A stretch of DNA of 64,000 nucleotides from Hoeflea_A sp965216535. Lineage in GTDB: Bacteria > Pseudomonadota > Alphaproteobacteria > Rhizobiales > Rhizobiaceae. Under the pieces are notes generated by a model. The model saw nothing but the letters and a program-made list of their open reading frames with translations. It made no database searches and was not told the origin of the DNA. Within the stretch, counting starts at the first letter, position 1; the number at the start of each line of letters is the position of its first letter. Of this stretch, positions 17,618-25,443 are shown piece after piece. The stretch spans positions 3,720,001-3,784,000 of the forward strand of contig OZ244175.1 of the NCBI GenBank assembly GCA_965216535.1. Direction: 5' to 3'. The position numbers and the translations under genes are program-made.

Positions 17618-18769
17618 TCAACGCCTGACAAGAAACCGCATCGCCTTTGCCAATCGGAATGTCACCGGGTTTGATTTCGCCATTCTCTTGGCGATGACAA
17701 CTGTCCTTGCCGCTGCCGCTGTGGCATGGCCGAGCGGCGTGACCGCAATCGTCGTGTCATAGTGTTTGGTTTCGAGGTTGCACCAGGACCGTTTGAACTG
17801 TTCGTCACCGACCCCGAAATCGAACATCACGTCACCGGATTCGCAGGCTGAGCGAATGGTCAGGAAAAACAGCAGTTCGCCCGGGCTTGCCCGCTCCGTC
17901 TTGCCAGGTTTGATGGAGCTGAACTGGCAGATGACGTGGCCACCCTTGCGGGAAAGGGCTGACAGGGCACACAGGGTTCCGTCGGCCAGGCGAATCGCGT
18001 GCATTTCAATCAGCTTGCGCTCGCTACCAATGCTTTCGGCTGCCAGTTTTCGCAGGAACGCCTTCGTGGCGGACGGCGCAAAAATATCGGGAATGCCTTT
18101 CGTGCCGAAGCGTTCTTTCTTCTGGTCGAAGAACGCATCCAGCAGTTGTTGCGCTTCGTCGGCGGATTCAGCCCGGATATATTCGAAGCCGCCAAGCGCA
18201 TCGAGGCGACGCTCCGAGACTCTCACCTTTTTTCGACGTCGCTTTGCGTTACCATAAGCCAGAACCGCGTCGATGCCGTCCTCCAGGGTCACCTGGAACG
18301 TCAGGTTCTGGTTTTCGATAGGGTTCACGAGGGTGAATGGATGCCGGAAGCCCCTCCAATGTGCTGGCTGGCGGTCGAGGACAATGGCATCGACACCGAG
18401 CGGCAAAGTGGCGATCTGGCTTTGGATCTGCTGCATGATCGGGACGCTAGCAACTGCAAGAAACTCGATGGAGAAAAGGCCGAAATTGAGGTTGTTGAAG
18501 AGAGCGCTCATATAGCGCGCAACCCTGATCGGCCCGCGCTTCTCGATCATAAGCGGAAGAATGAAGGCGAGTTCCTCGCTGTCGGAAAAGCGAGCGACGA
18601 TGATCAACGGTGGATGTTCGGAGTGCGCAAGCCAAATGCGACACCAGTCATAGGTCTGGTGGACGCCGATTTCCGGCGCCGCCTCCAGCGCGCGCCAGGC
18701 GGTCTCAAGCGGCTCCATTTCCCTGTAAGCCTGCAGGGTGAACCGGGTGTCCTTTACACCGTCGCTCAA
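17618..18769 (-). CDS. CelD/BcsL-like GNAT acyltransferase
   Basis: The 383-residue protein has the Acetyltransf_6/CelD layout seen in proteins of cellulose and exopolysaccharide loci: an N-terminal GNAT-like half (WRALEAAPEIGVHQTYDWC) and a second half with RRKKVRVSERRL, a FDQKKERFG segment and a conserved end, DVMFDFGVGDEQFKRSWC. These proteins are thought to acylate a glycan or lipid-linked sugar. It converges on the co-polymerase gene with only 3 nt between them. The start is the TTG at 18769, without a clear ribosome binding site; an internal ATG at 18718 would remove the first strand of the fold, so the longer form is kept. Confidence 0.8.
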   Translation of the reverse strand: MSDGVKDTRFTLQAYREMEPLETAWRALEAAPEIGVHQTYDWCRIWLAHSEHPPLIIVARFSDSEELAFILPLMIEKRGPIRVARYMSALFNNLNFGLFSIEFLAVASVPIMQQIQSQIATLPLGVDAIVLDRQPAHWRGFRHPFTLVNPIENQNLTFQVTLEDGIDAVLAYGNAKRRRKKVRVSERRLDALGGFEYIRAESADEAQQLLDAFFDQKKERFGTKGIPDIFAPSATKAFLRKLAAESIGSERKLIEMHAIRLADGTLCALSALSRKGGHVICQFSSIKPGKTERASPGELLFFLTIRSACESGDVMFDFGVGDEQFKRSWCNLETKHYDTTIAVTPLGHATAAAARTVVIAKRMAKSNPVTFRLAKAMRFLVRR

Positions 18770-18792
18770 ACCGGCTGAACTCCGTTCCCGTT

Positions 18793-18809
18793 GTGACAGA
18801 TTTTGTCAC
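18793..18809. promoter_or_regulatory. Inverted repeat upstream of the CelD-like gene
   Basis: A perfect 6-bp inverted repeat GTGACA-N5-TGTCAC lies 24-40 nt upstream of the TTG start of the CelD-like gene. Its place and symmetry suit an operator, but no matching regulator gene is in the window. A second inverted repeat, CGGTTA-N9-TAACCG, lies further upstream near 18887-18907. Confidence 0.4.
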
Positions 18810-18901
18810 GTCCCGGCCGCAGAGTAGGCGTGTTTGACTAAATATTTTCCTGAAAGGTTGTCGCTGGCAGCGAGATCGGTGCCTCCACGGTTAACGGAAC
18901 G

Positions 18902-19129
18902 CTAACCGGAAGCGTTTGTCTTTTTGCGTTTGGGTCCCTCCATCCAGCGTATGATGAACATTGCCGGGACGACCCAGACCAGGCCACTGATCAGAAAATA
19001 GAGCAGATGGACCCACCATGGGGACTCGGCCAGACGGTATGTCGCCACCGTCGTCGCCGCGAGTGCGTAGATGACGACGAGCACAACGATCAGGAAGGAG
19101 CCGATCAGTTTTCTGAGGCGGACGGGCAT
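18902..19129 (-). CDS. DUF2842 family small membrane protein
   Basis: This 75-residue protein begins MPVRLRKLIGSFL and has two hydrophobic segments (about 9-30 and 42-62) separated by a short loop with SPWWVHLLYF, ending in a basic tail (GPKRKKTNASG). The pattern matches DUF2842, found next to heme A synthase or biosynthetic genes in alphaproteobacteria. The function is unknown. The ATG at 19129 gives the family's usual length; the frame stays open to 19183, which would add 18 residues. It is divergent from ctaA. Confidence 0.8.
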   Translation of the reverse strand: MPVRLRKLIGSFLIVVLVVIYALAATTVATYRLAESPWWVHLLYFLISGLVWVVPAMFIIRWMEGPKRKKTNASG

Positions 19130-19288
19130 GGCTTTCTCATTTGCAGTTGCTGCTGCAAGTAACGGTATCGCTGCCGCGATCAAGTGTTTTCTTGCCGGTG
19201 AATAGCCTGTGCTGAGACAAGATGCGCCTTGCGTTCTCAGTCTGCCTGTTCCAAATGACGCCCAATCCCTTGTTATCCGGGCATAACC

Positions 19289-20368
19289 ATGACTGAAACC
19301 GTCAATTTCTCAAGCGCAGACGCAAATCGCCGCATGGTCCGTGCGTGGCTAGCTGTGGTGAGCCTGTCAATTTTTGCATTGGTCATTGTGGGTGGTGCAA
19401 CGCGTCTGACGGATTCTGGTCTTTCAATCACCGAGTGGAAACCGATCCATGGCGTCATTCCGCCGCTGAGCGAGGCGGAATGGCAGGAAGAACTGGAGCT
19501 CTACCGGCAGATTCCCGAATACCAACAGATCAACAAAGGCATGAGCCTGGCGGAATTTAAAGTGATCTATTGGTGGGAGTGGGCGCATCGGCTATTGGCG
19601 CGCGGAGTAGGGGTGTTGTTTGGCGTCCCCCTTGCCTTTTTCTGGCTGACGGGACGCCTGGAAGACAGGCTGAAGCTACCGCTTTTGGGCATTCTCGTGC
19701 TCGGCGGGCTGCAGGGGTTCATCGGCTGGTGGATGGTGGCATCAGGTTTGGTTGAAAGAGTCGATGTGAGCCAGTATCGGCTGGCGACGCATCTGACATT
19801 GGCCGCTGTGATCATTGCGGCGATCGTTTGGGTCTCGCGCGGGCTGGCACCCCACAGCAGCGATCCGGCGCCAGGGCCGTCTTCGGGCAAGATCGCCGGC
19901 ATTCTCGTTCTGATGATTCTGGTGCAGATTTATCTGGGCGGTCTTGTTGCGGGCATGGATGCCGGACTTGCCTATAACAGTTGGCCTCTGATGGACGGGG
20001 CGATAATTCCGACCGGCCTCATGGCCATGTCTCCGGCCTGGCTCAACGTTTTTGAAAACGCCAAGACAGTGCAATTCGACCACCGGATGTTCGGGTATGC
20101 ACTGTGGCTGGTTGCAGCGATTCACATGGTGATCAGCCTGTCACGGGCACCGGCCACCACTCATGCCCGGCGCTCGGTCGTGCTGTTCGCGCTTGTTACA
20201 TTGCAGGCGGCCACCGGGATCATCACGCTGTTGCTTCAGGTGCCCGTCTTCTGGGCGCTGGTTCACCAGGGCCTGGCCATTCTGGTACTTGGATTTGCGG
20301 TGGCGCACTGGCGCGCATTCCTGGGCAGCTATCCGCTGCCCGGAGCCAGTGTGCCCCAGGCAGCTTGA
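19289..20368 (+). CDS. ctaA: Heme A synthase (COX15/CtaA)
   Basis: The 359-residue integral membrane enzyme oxidises the C8 methyl of heme O to the formyl group of heme A for aa3-type cytochrome oxidase. It has eight predicted membrane segments in two related halves. The heme-liganding histidines are visible in WEWAHR, LATHLT, FDHRMFGY and LVHQGLA. The N-terminal loop (LTDSGLSITEWKPIHGVIPP) is the long COX15-type loop and lacks the paired cysteines found in Bacillus CtaA, as usual in alphaproteobacteria. The heme-copper oxidase genes are not in this window. It converges on argC with 7 nt between. Confidence 0.95.
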   Translation: MTETVNFSSADANRRMVRAWLAVVSLSIFALVIVGGATRLTDSGLSITEWKPIHGVIPPLSEAEWQEELELYRQIPEYQQINKGMSLAEFKVIYWWEWAHRLLARGVGVLFGVPLAFFWLTGRLEDRLKLPLLGILVLGGLQGFIGWWMVASGLVERVDVSQYRLATHLTLAAVIIAAIVWVSRGLAPHSSDPAPGPSSGKIAGILVLMILVQIYLGGLVAGMDAGLAYNSWPLMDGAIIPTGLMAMSPAWLNVFENAKTVQFDHRMFGYALWLVAAIHMVISLSRAPATTHARRSVVLFALVTLQAATGIITLLLQVPVFWALVHQGLAILVLGFAVAHWRAFLGSYPLPGASVPQAA

Positions 20369-20375
20369 TTCCGCA

Positions 20376-21308
20376 TTAGCTGGCGAGCATCAGATCCATG
20401 TTTTGGACTGCTGCTCCAGACGCGCCCTTGCCGAGATTGTCCAACTGGGCGATCAGGTTGACGTGCGGCCCATCTGCGCTGCCGCAGACATAGAGCTTCA
20501 TGATATCGCTGCCCGCGAGCTCAGAGGCGTCGATGCGCGGCGTCGATCCGCTCTCTTCCAGTGGCTGAACCTCAACGATCGACTGCCCGGCGAAATGATC
20601 GCTCAGGATCTCGTGGATGCGCGCGATCGATGCGTTGCCACTGAGCTTGTCGATGTAAAGCGGAACCTGCACCAGCATGCCCTGCGCAAAACGACCAACA
20701 CTCGGCGTAAAGAGCGGTACCCGATCGAGCAGACCGTGGGCCTGGATCTCCGGCACGTGCTTGTGTTTCAGCGGCAGGGCATAGGCGAAGTGGGGTGCAT
20801 CGATGTGATCGGGACGTGTTTCGTCTTCCATCTGCGCAATGAGCTGCTTGCCGCCGCCCGTGTAGCCGGAGACAGCGTTGATGGTGACCGGGTAGTCGGA
20901 GGGCATAATGCCTTCCATCCGCAACGGGCGGATCAGTGCAATCGCACCCGTCGGATAGCAACCGGGATTGGCGACAAAGCGTGCAGCGGAGATTGCCGCC
21001 CTTTGGCCGCTGTCCATCTCGGCAAAGCCATAGGCCCAGCCGTCAGCCGTCCTGTGCGCCGTGCTCGTATCGATCACACGGGTTGAATTGCTGCCCTCAA
21101 GCATGCCAACGGCCTGGCGTGAGGCATCGTCCGGCAAGCAAAGGATGGCCAGGTCGGCTTCGTTCAGACGCTCGCGACGCAAGTCGTCGTTGCGGCGTTC
21201 GGCTTCCGGGATCGACAGGACCTCGATATCATGACGGTCGGCCAGCCGGGTGCGAATTTGCAAACCGGTTGTGCCGTGTTCCCCATCGATGAATATCTTC
21301 GGTTTCAT
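20376..21308 (-). CDS. argC: N-acetyl-gamma-glutamyl-phosphate reductase (type 2)
   Basis: This 310-residue NADP-dependent enzyme makes N-acetylglutamate semialdehyde in arginine synthesis. It starts with KIFIDGEHGTTGLQI, the short type 2 dinucleotide-binding start, and carries the catalytic Cys117 in ANPGCYPTG and the VSGYTGGGKQ loop. The ATG at 21308 is chosen because AGGGA lies about 8 nt upstream and the length then fits the type 2 family; the frame extends to 21434 without support. In many Rhizobiales argC directly follows rpsI; here a gene on the opposite strand separates them. Confidence 0.95.
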   Translation of the reverse strand: MKPKIFIDGEHGTTGLQIRTRLADRHDIEVLSIPEAERRNDDLRRERLNEADLAILCLPDDASRQAVGMLEGSNSTRVIDTSTAHRTADGWAYGFAEMDSGQRAAISAARFVANPGCYPTGAIALIRPLRMEGIMPSDYPVTINAVSGYTGGGKQLIAQMEDETRPDHIDAPHFAYALPLKHKHVPEIQAHGLLDRVPLFTPSVGRFAQGMLVQVPLYIDKLSGNASIARIHEILSDHFAGQSIVEVQPLEESGSTPRIDASELAGSDIMKLYVCGSADGPHVNLIAQLDNLGKGASGAAVQNMDLMLAS

Positions 21309-21502
21309 GGTCGTCTTCCCTTGACCGTGTTCAGTGTGATTTGGCTCAATTTCCGTTAAGACAATGTTCCCACCGGCAGCCTGTTGGAATGCGACTTCAA
21401 GATCCGTGTCTCTGTGTCGCACTTTCCCTTGCATCGGCGTGTTTCATTGCCTGGGCGCAAGCTATAGATTGTATGGTTCAGAGGTTCAACAGGATTGTGT
21501 GC

Positions 21503-22669
21503 ATGGCGATTTCAGGCCGATCGAAGCTGACCGCCTTGGTTTTGGTGGTTGCGAGTGCCACGCCGATCGCAGCCGGCGAACCCATCACGACGCGGGAGGA
21601 CCTTGGCGCCGCGCTGTTTTCAGACACCAATCTGTCGCTCAATCGCACTCAGGCCTGTGCCACCTGCCACGCTCCGACCAACGGATTTGCTGATCCGCGC
21701 GACAATGGATTCGAACATCCCGTTGCCAACGCGGTCTCGCTCGGCGACGACGGCAAGTCCATCGGTGACCGGAACGCTCCAACTGCATCATACGCTCGCT
21801 TCAGCCCGAAGTTTCACCGGGACTCCGAGGGGCACTATGTGGGCGGTCAGTTCTGGGATGGGCGGGCGGATAAGCTAGAAGACCAGGCCGCCGGACCGCC
21901 GCTGAACCCGTTGGAAATGGGGATGCCGGACAAGGCCTCGATCGTCGAGCGGTTGCGGGAAAATCCCGCCTACATCTCCGCTTTCAAATCGATATTCGGC
22001 GAAAAGGTCTTCGATGATCCGGATGCGGCCTATGCGGCGATGACAGAGGCGATCGCTGCTTTTGAGCGGACTGATGAGTTCTCACCCTTCGATTCGCGCT
22101 ACGATCGCTACCTGCGCGGTGAGGTGGAGTTCACCAAACAGGAGGAACTGGGCAGAACGCTGTTCTTTTCCGATCAGTTCACGAATTGCAATCAGTGCCA
22201 TCAGTTGAGGCCATTGCCCGGGAGTGCCGAGGAAACCTTCACCAACTATCGGTTCCACAATATCGGTGTGCCCATCAACAAGGCTGTTCGTGCCGCCAAT
22301 GGCAGCTCCGAGAATGCCGCCGATTTGGGGCTGCTTGCCAATTCAGCCGTCAATGAGCCGTCGGAAGCGGGCAAATTCAAGGTGCCGACCCTGCGCAATG
22401 TGGCTGTCACCGGTCCCTACATGCACAACGGTATATTCAGCGATCTGCGTACGGCGGTGGTGTTCTACAACCGCTACAATTCGAAGGACCCCGCGGCACA
22501 GATCAATCCTGAAACCGACCTTGAATGGGGTGAAACCGAGTTTCTGAAGACAATCTCAACGACGGAACTCACTCATGGTCCGGCGCTGGACGACAAACGC
22601 ATCGACGCGCTCGTCGCTTTTCTCAAGACATTGACCGACGCCCGCTTCGAGCACCTTCTGGAAAACTGA
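21503..22669 (+). CDS. Di-heme cytochrome c peroxidase/MauG-family periplasmic protein
   Basis: About 388 residues with a Sec signal peptide (cleavage after TPIAA near residue 24). Two c-type heme sites are clear: C52-A-T-C-H56 and C229-N-Q-C-H233. A conserved PYMHNGIFSDLRTAV segment (last third) supplies the methionine-like ligand region, and the spacing of the two hemes fits bacterial cytochrome c peroxidases. It would reduce hydrogen peroxide or act as a MauG-like oxidant in the periplasm. The ATG at 21503 is chosen because it opens the signal peptide and follows AGGAT by 8 nt; the frame runs open from 21341. The gene is inserted in reverse orientation between argC and rpsI. Confidence 0.88.
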   Translation: MAISGRSKLTALVLVVASATPIAAGEPITTREDLGAALFSDTNLSLNRTQACATCHAPTNGFADPRDNGFEHPVANAVSLGDDGKSIGDRNAPTASYARFSPKFHRDSEGHYVGGQFWDGRADKLEDQAAGPPLNPLEMGMPDKASIVERLRENPAYISAFKSIFGEKVFDDPDAAYAAMTEAIAAFERTDEFSPFDSRYDRYLRGEVEFTKQEELGRTLFFSDQFTNCNQCHQLRPLPGSAEETFTNYRFHNIGVPINKAVRAANGSSENAADLGLLANSAVNEPSEAGKFKVPTLRNVAVTGPYMHNGIFSDLRTAVVFYNRYNSKDPAAQINPETDLEWGETEFLKTISTTELTHGPALDDKRIDALVAFLKTLTDARFEHLLEN

Positions 22670-22687
22670 AGTGGGAACCAGGACATG

Positions 22688-22720
22688 AAAAAAGGCGCCG
22701 CCCGGAGGCAGCGCCTTTTT
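22688..22720. terminator. Bidirectional intrinsic terminator
   Basis: A near-perfect inverted repeat AAAAAGGCGCCGCC / GGCAGCGCCTTTTT with a 4-nt loop and T-tracts on both strands sits between the convergent ends of the peroxidase-like gene and rpsI. It can stop transcription in both directions. Confidence 0.85.
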
Positions 22721-22741
22721 GAATTTGTCGGCGTGTGCGTT

Positions 22742-23218
22742 CTAACGCTTGGAGAACTGGAACGAACGGCGGGCTTTCGCCTTGCCGTATTTCTTGCGTT
22801 CGACGACACGGCTGTCGCGGGTCAGGAAGCCACCCTTCTTCAGGACCGGGCGAAGATTGGGCTCGTAAAGGGTGAGGGCCTTTGAAATGCCGTGACGCAC
22901 AGCCCCGGCCTGACCGGACAGTCCGCCACCAGCGACGGTCGCGACCACATCGAACTGGCCGTCACGGGCCGCTGCGACGATCGGCTGCTGCAGGATCATC
23001 TGAAGAACCGGGCGGGCAAAGTACTCCGCGTAGTCCTTCTTGTTGACGGTGATCCGGCCGGTTCCGGGCTTTACCCAAACGCGAGCGACGGCATCCTTGC
23101 GCTTGCCGGTGGCGTAGGCACGGCCGTGCTCGTCGAGTTTCTGCACGTGGACCGGAGCCTGGGGTTCGGCAGTCTCGGCAACGTTGCCGAGTTCTTCAAG
23201 CGAATTGAGTTCAGCCAT
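22742..23218 (-). CDS. rpsI: 30S ribosomal protein S9
   Basis: The 158-residue protein has an alphaproteobacterial N-terminal extension (about 30 residues) before the conserved core GRAYATGKRKDAVARVWVKPGTG, then GGGLSGQAGAVRHGISKAL and the basic C-terminal tail RRSFQFSKR, whose last residues contact P-site tRNA. It lies 2 nt downstream of rplM in the usual rplM-rpsI operon and ends at a bidirectional terminator. Confidence 0.98.
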   Translation of the reverse strand: MAELNSLEELGNVAETAEPQAPVHVQKLDEHGRAYATGKRKDAVARVWVKPGTGRITVNKKDYAEYFARPVLQMILQQPIVAAARDGQFDVVATVAGGGLSGQAGAVRHGISKALTLYEPNLRPVLKKGGFLTRDSRVVERKKYGKAKARRSFQFSKR

Positions 23219-23220
23219 GA

Positions 23221-23685
23221 TCAGGCAGTCCTTTTGTTCTTGGAATTGAGCGAGCCGACATCGATGGTTTCGGGCTGCTGTGCCTCATGCGGGTGCTCGG
23301 TGCCTGCATAAACACGCAGGTTCTTCATCTGGCGCCGGCCAAGTGGGCCGCGCGGGATCATGCGCTCAACGGCCTTTTCGAGAACACGCTCGGGAAAGCG
23401 GCCTTCGAAGATCTGCCGCGCCGTGCGCTCCTTGATGCCGCCGGGATACCCGGTGTGCCAGTAGTATTTCTTGTCGCTGTATTTCTTGCCGGTGAACACT
23501 GCCTTGTCGGCATTGATGATGATGACGTTGTCGCCGTCATCAACATGCGGTGTAAACGTGGCCTTGTGCTTGCCGCGCAGCCGCTTGGCGACGAGAGAAG
23601 CAAGACGACCGACGACCAGACCTTCGGCATCGATCAGCACCCACTTCTTCTCCACCTCAGCGGGCTTTTGGGAGAATGTTTTCAT
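23221..23685 (-). CDS. rplM: 50S ribosomal protein L13
   Basis: The 154-residue early-assembly 50S protein has the standard start MKTFSQKPAEVEKKWVLIDA, the VVGRLASLVAKRLRGKHKA segment and the conserved YWHTGYPGGIKERTA and MIPRGPLGRRQMKNLRVY blocks. A promoter with TTGCGA and TATAAG lies about 115 nt upstream, and the leader contains a stable hairpin, described separately. Confidence 0.98.
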   Translation of the reverse strand: MKTFSQKPAEVEKKWVLIDAEGLVVGRLASLVAKRLRGKHKATFTPHVDDGDNVIIINADKAVFTGKKYSDKKYYWHTGYPGGIKERTARQIFEGRFPERVLEKAVERMIPRGPLGRRQMKNLRVYAGTEHPHEAQQPETIDVGSLNSKNKRTA

Positions 23686-23764
23686 TACGATAACTCACTC
23701 TTTCGACCTTCCGCAGAAGGCATTTTTTGTTGCTTGCGGCGAGATTTCCATCGCGCCAAAACAG

Positions 23765-23787
23765 ATCGGCCCCACTTGGGGACCGAT
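23765..23787 (-). promoter_or_regulatory. Hairpin in the rplM-rpsI leader
   Basis: ATCGG-CCCC-ACTT-GGGG-A-CCGAT forms a 9-bp stem with one bulged base and a 4-nt loop, 80 nt before the rplM start and just inside the predicted transcript. Ribosomal protein operons often carry leader structures bound by one of their products. Whether L13 binds here is an inference. Confidence 0.4.
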
Positions 23788-23796
23788 GCGGGTGGA

Positions 23797-23825
23797 CTTA
23801 TAGAGGAAGCTTTGAGGCCTCGCAA
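23797..23825 (-). promoter_or_regulatory. Predicted rplM promoter
   Basis: On the minus strand TTGCGA (-35, 23825-23820) is followed by a 17-nt spacer and TATAAG (-10, 23802-23797). Both are close to the housekeeping sigma-70 consensus and the spacing is ideal. It would give a leader of about 105 nt. Confidence 0.6.
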
Positions 23826-23883
23826 GCCACGATGGCAAATTTTCTTCTCAAAAAAATCAACAAAAACAATCAGTTGAAAAATA

Positions 23884-23897
23884 GGTATTATAATACC
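23884..23897. repeat. Perfect 14-bp AT-rich palindrome after the thioesterase gene
   Basis: GGTATTATAATACC is a perfect palindrome 7 nt past the thioesterase stop, followed on the minus strand by TATTTTTC. It could be a weak terminator for the thioesterase transcript. It also contains TATAAT on both strands, but no -35 element is found at a proper distance on either side. Confidence 0.4.
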
Positions 23898-23903
23898 ACA
23901 TTG

Positions 23904-24368
23904 CTAGGCTTGGCGCTGAACCGGTTCTTCTGCAGGAGGGATGGAATAGGTGCCCGTGGCGTGCGCAACAACAAGACCGGTTTCGCGTGAAATCATCTCC
24001 GCATCAAAGACCATGAGGGAACGTCCGAGCTTCAATATCCGACACTCGGCATCGATCAGCCCGGCTTCGGCCTTGCGCATGAAGTTGATGTTGAGGTTGG
24101 TCGTCACGCTCAACGCCTCCGGGCCCGTATGTGACAGGACACAGGCATATCCGCCGATATCGGCTAGGGTGAACAGAGACGGGCCAGAAACGGTTCCGCC
24201 AGGCCGCAGATGTCGCTCGCCCGCCTCAAGTCGGACGATGCAGCGCCCGGGCGTGACATCGAGCACAGAATAACCGGCGAACTCACCGTTGAGCTGTGGG
24301 TAAACGGAGCCTAGGAAGGCGTTGACCTCACCAGCATCCATAACCGGTCGGAAGTTGCTGTTTTGCAT
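23904..24368 (-). CDS. PaaI-family acyl-CoA thioesterase
   Basis: The 154-residue hotdog-fold protein shows the PaaI pattern: a long central helix region with LRPGGTVSGPSLFTLADIGGYACVLS, which carries the HGG-like substrate and catalytic segment, followed by strands TTNLNINFMRKAEAGLIDAECRILKLG. It would hydrolyse acyl- or aryl-CoA thioesters in the cytoplasm. It lies 42 nt downstream of a crotonase-family gene on the same strand, so the two are probably co-transcribed and act on related CoA esters. Confidence 0.85.
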   Translation of the reverse strand: MQNSNFRPVMDAGEVNAFLGSVYPQLNGEFAGYSVLDVTPGRCIVRLEAGERHLRPGGTVSGPSLFTLADIGGYACVLSHTGPEALSVTTNLNINFMRKAEAGLIDAECRILKLGRSLMVFDAEMISRETGLVVAHATGTYSIPPAEEPVQRQA

Positions 24369-24410
24369 ATGGATTTTCCGTTCGTAGTGTTGAAAACGAC
24401 CGATTTGACG

Positions 24411-25283
24411 TCAGTCGCTGCCTTTGACTGAATTGATTGGCCGGTTGGCGGTCCAGTCGAAGGTGCCGAGGTCACGTTCCGTGACGGCTTGCTTCCATCC
24501 CACTTCCTCGGCTCGTGCCTTGAAATTCAGGCCCTCGGGAGAATGCCGTGTAATGCCATCGAAGAGGGTGGCCAACATTTGCGTTTGCGGAAGCCCCATC
24601 GCCTCGATTGCCTGGTTGACTACCATTTTCTGCATCATCAACTGGTTGATTGGCACGCCGGCGATGCGTTCGGCCAGCGCTTCAACTTCGGCGTCGAGCT
24701 GTTCCGGCGGGACGGACTTGAGAACAAGGCCCAATTCTGCGGCTTCCCGACCATTGATCGCATCACCGGTGAACAGCATCCGCTTGGCCTTCTCTGGCCC
24801 CAGTCGATAGACCCACATGGCGGTGGTTGGACATCCCCAAACCCGCGTCGGCATGTAGCCTATGCGCGCATCGTCAGCCATGACGATCATATCGGCACAG
24901 AGCGCGATGTCGGAACCACCGGCCACCGCAAATCCGTGTACCTTGGCGACAACCGGGATGCGTGCGCGCCACAACGACATGAAGGACTGCGTGTTGCGCA
25001 TCATGAAACCGTAGTCCTTGAGTGGATCCCAAGGCATGTCCTGGGTCATTTCGTGCCCAGCACCTTCCGTCGCCTGGGCGTAATAGGCGAGGTCATAACC
25101 CGCGCAAAAAGCCTTGCCTGATCCCGATAGAACAATGACATGGACGCCATCATCGGCGCATGCTGCAGAGACTGCCGCCTCCAACTCGTGGGGCAGTTCG
25201 TCGTCGATTGCGTTCATGACATCCGGCCGGTTCAGGGTAACTCGACCGATGCGTCCGTCTTTTTCGTAAAGGACCCGTGCCAT
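24411..25283 (-). CDS. Crotonase-fold enoyl-CoA hydratase/isomerase family protein, catalytic glutamates not conserved
   Basis: The 290-residue protein has the crotonase core: GKAFCAGYDL (oxyanion-hole strand) and VHGFAVAGGSDIALCAD. At the two positions that hold the catalytic glutamates of enoyl-CoA hydratase (Glu144 and Glu164 in the rat enzyme) it has D125 and T146, and the PGGGG-like loop is replaced by CPTTAMW. It is therefore unlikely to be a classical hydratase and may be another crotonase-fold enzyme. A GGGAGA ribosome binding site precedes the ATG. It diverges from a second crotonase gene across a 160-nt gap holding a strong dyad. Confidence 0.85.
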   Translation of the reverse strand: MARVLYEKDGRIGRVTLNRPDVMNAIDDELPHELEAAVSAACADDGVHVIVLSGSGKAFCAGYDLAYYAQATEGAGHEMTQDMPWDPLKDYGFMMRNTQSFMSLWRARIPVVAKVHGFAVAGGSDIALCADMIVMADDARIGYMPTRVWGCPTTAMWVYRLGPEKAKRMLFTGDAINGREAAELGLVLKSVPPEQLDAEVEALAERIAGVPINQLMMQKMVVNQAIEAMGLPQTQMLATLFDGITRHSPEGLNFKARAEEVGWKQAVTERDLGTFDWTANRPINSVKGSD

Positions 25284-25321
25284 TGTTTCTCCCGGGAGGC
25301 TCGAAAGGGGCTTTGTGTGAT

Positions 25322-25345
25322 ACTAACGTTGACGTAAGCGTAAGT
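25322..25345. promoter_or_regulatory. 24-bp dyad operator between divergent crotonase genes
   Basis: The 24 bp from 25322 (ACTAACGTTGACG) to 25345 (GTAAGCGTAAGT) match their own reverse complement at 18 of 24 positions, with repeated TACG/ACGT steps. The site lies 38 nt upstream of the minus-strand ATG and 98 nt upstream of the plus-strand ATG, so one regulator could act on both genes. The TTGACGT/TTACG character recalls MerR-type operators such as LiuR boxes at acyl-CoA catabolism genes; that link is from memory. A second imperfect repeat (CCGCGCTT-GCC-AAGCGGGG) follows at about 25353. Confidence 0.5.
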
Positions 25346-25443
25346 GGTGGTGCCGCGCTTGCCAAGCGGGGCGGGGGCGATATACCAGTAAAACCTCGCG
25401 GGCCGGCGGGTCCGCTCAATATTGCCAATCAGGAGGCTCGAGC

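Noticed and set aside
18893..18907. CtrA box near DUF2842
   Set aside because: TTAA-N7-CTAA has one mismatch and lies at the 3' end of the DUF2842 gene, far from a start.
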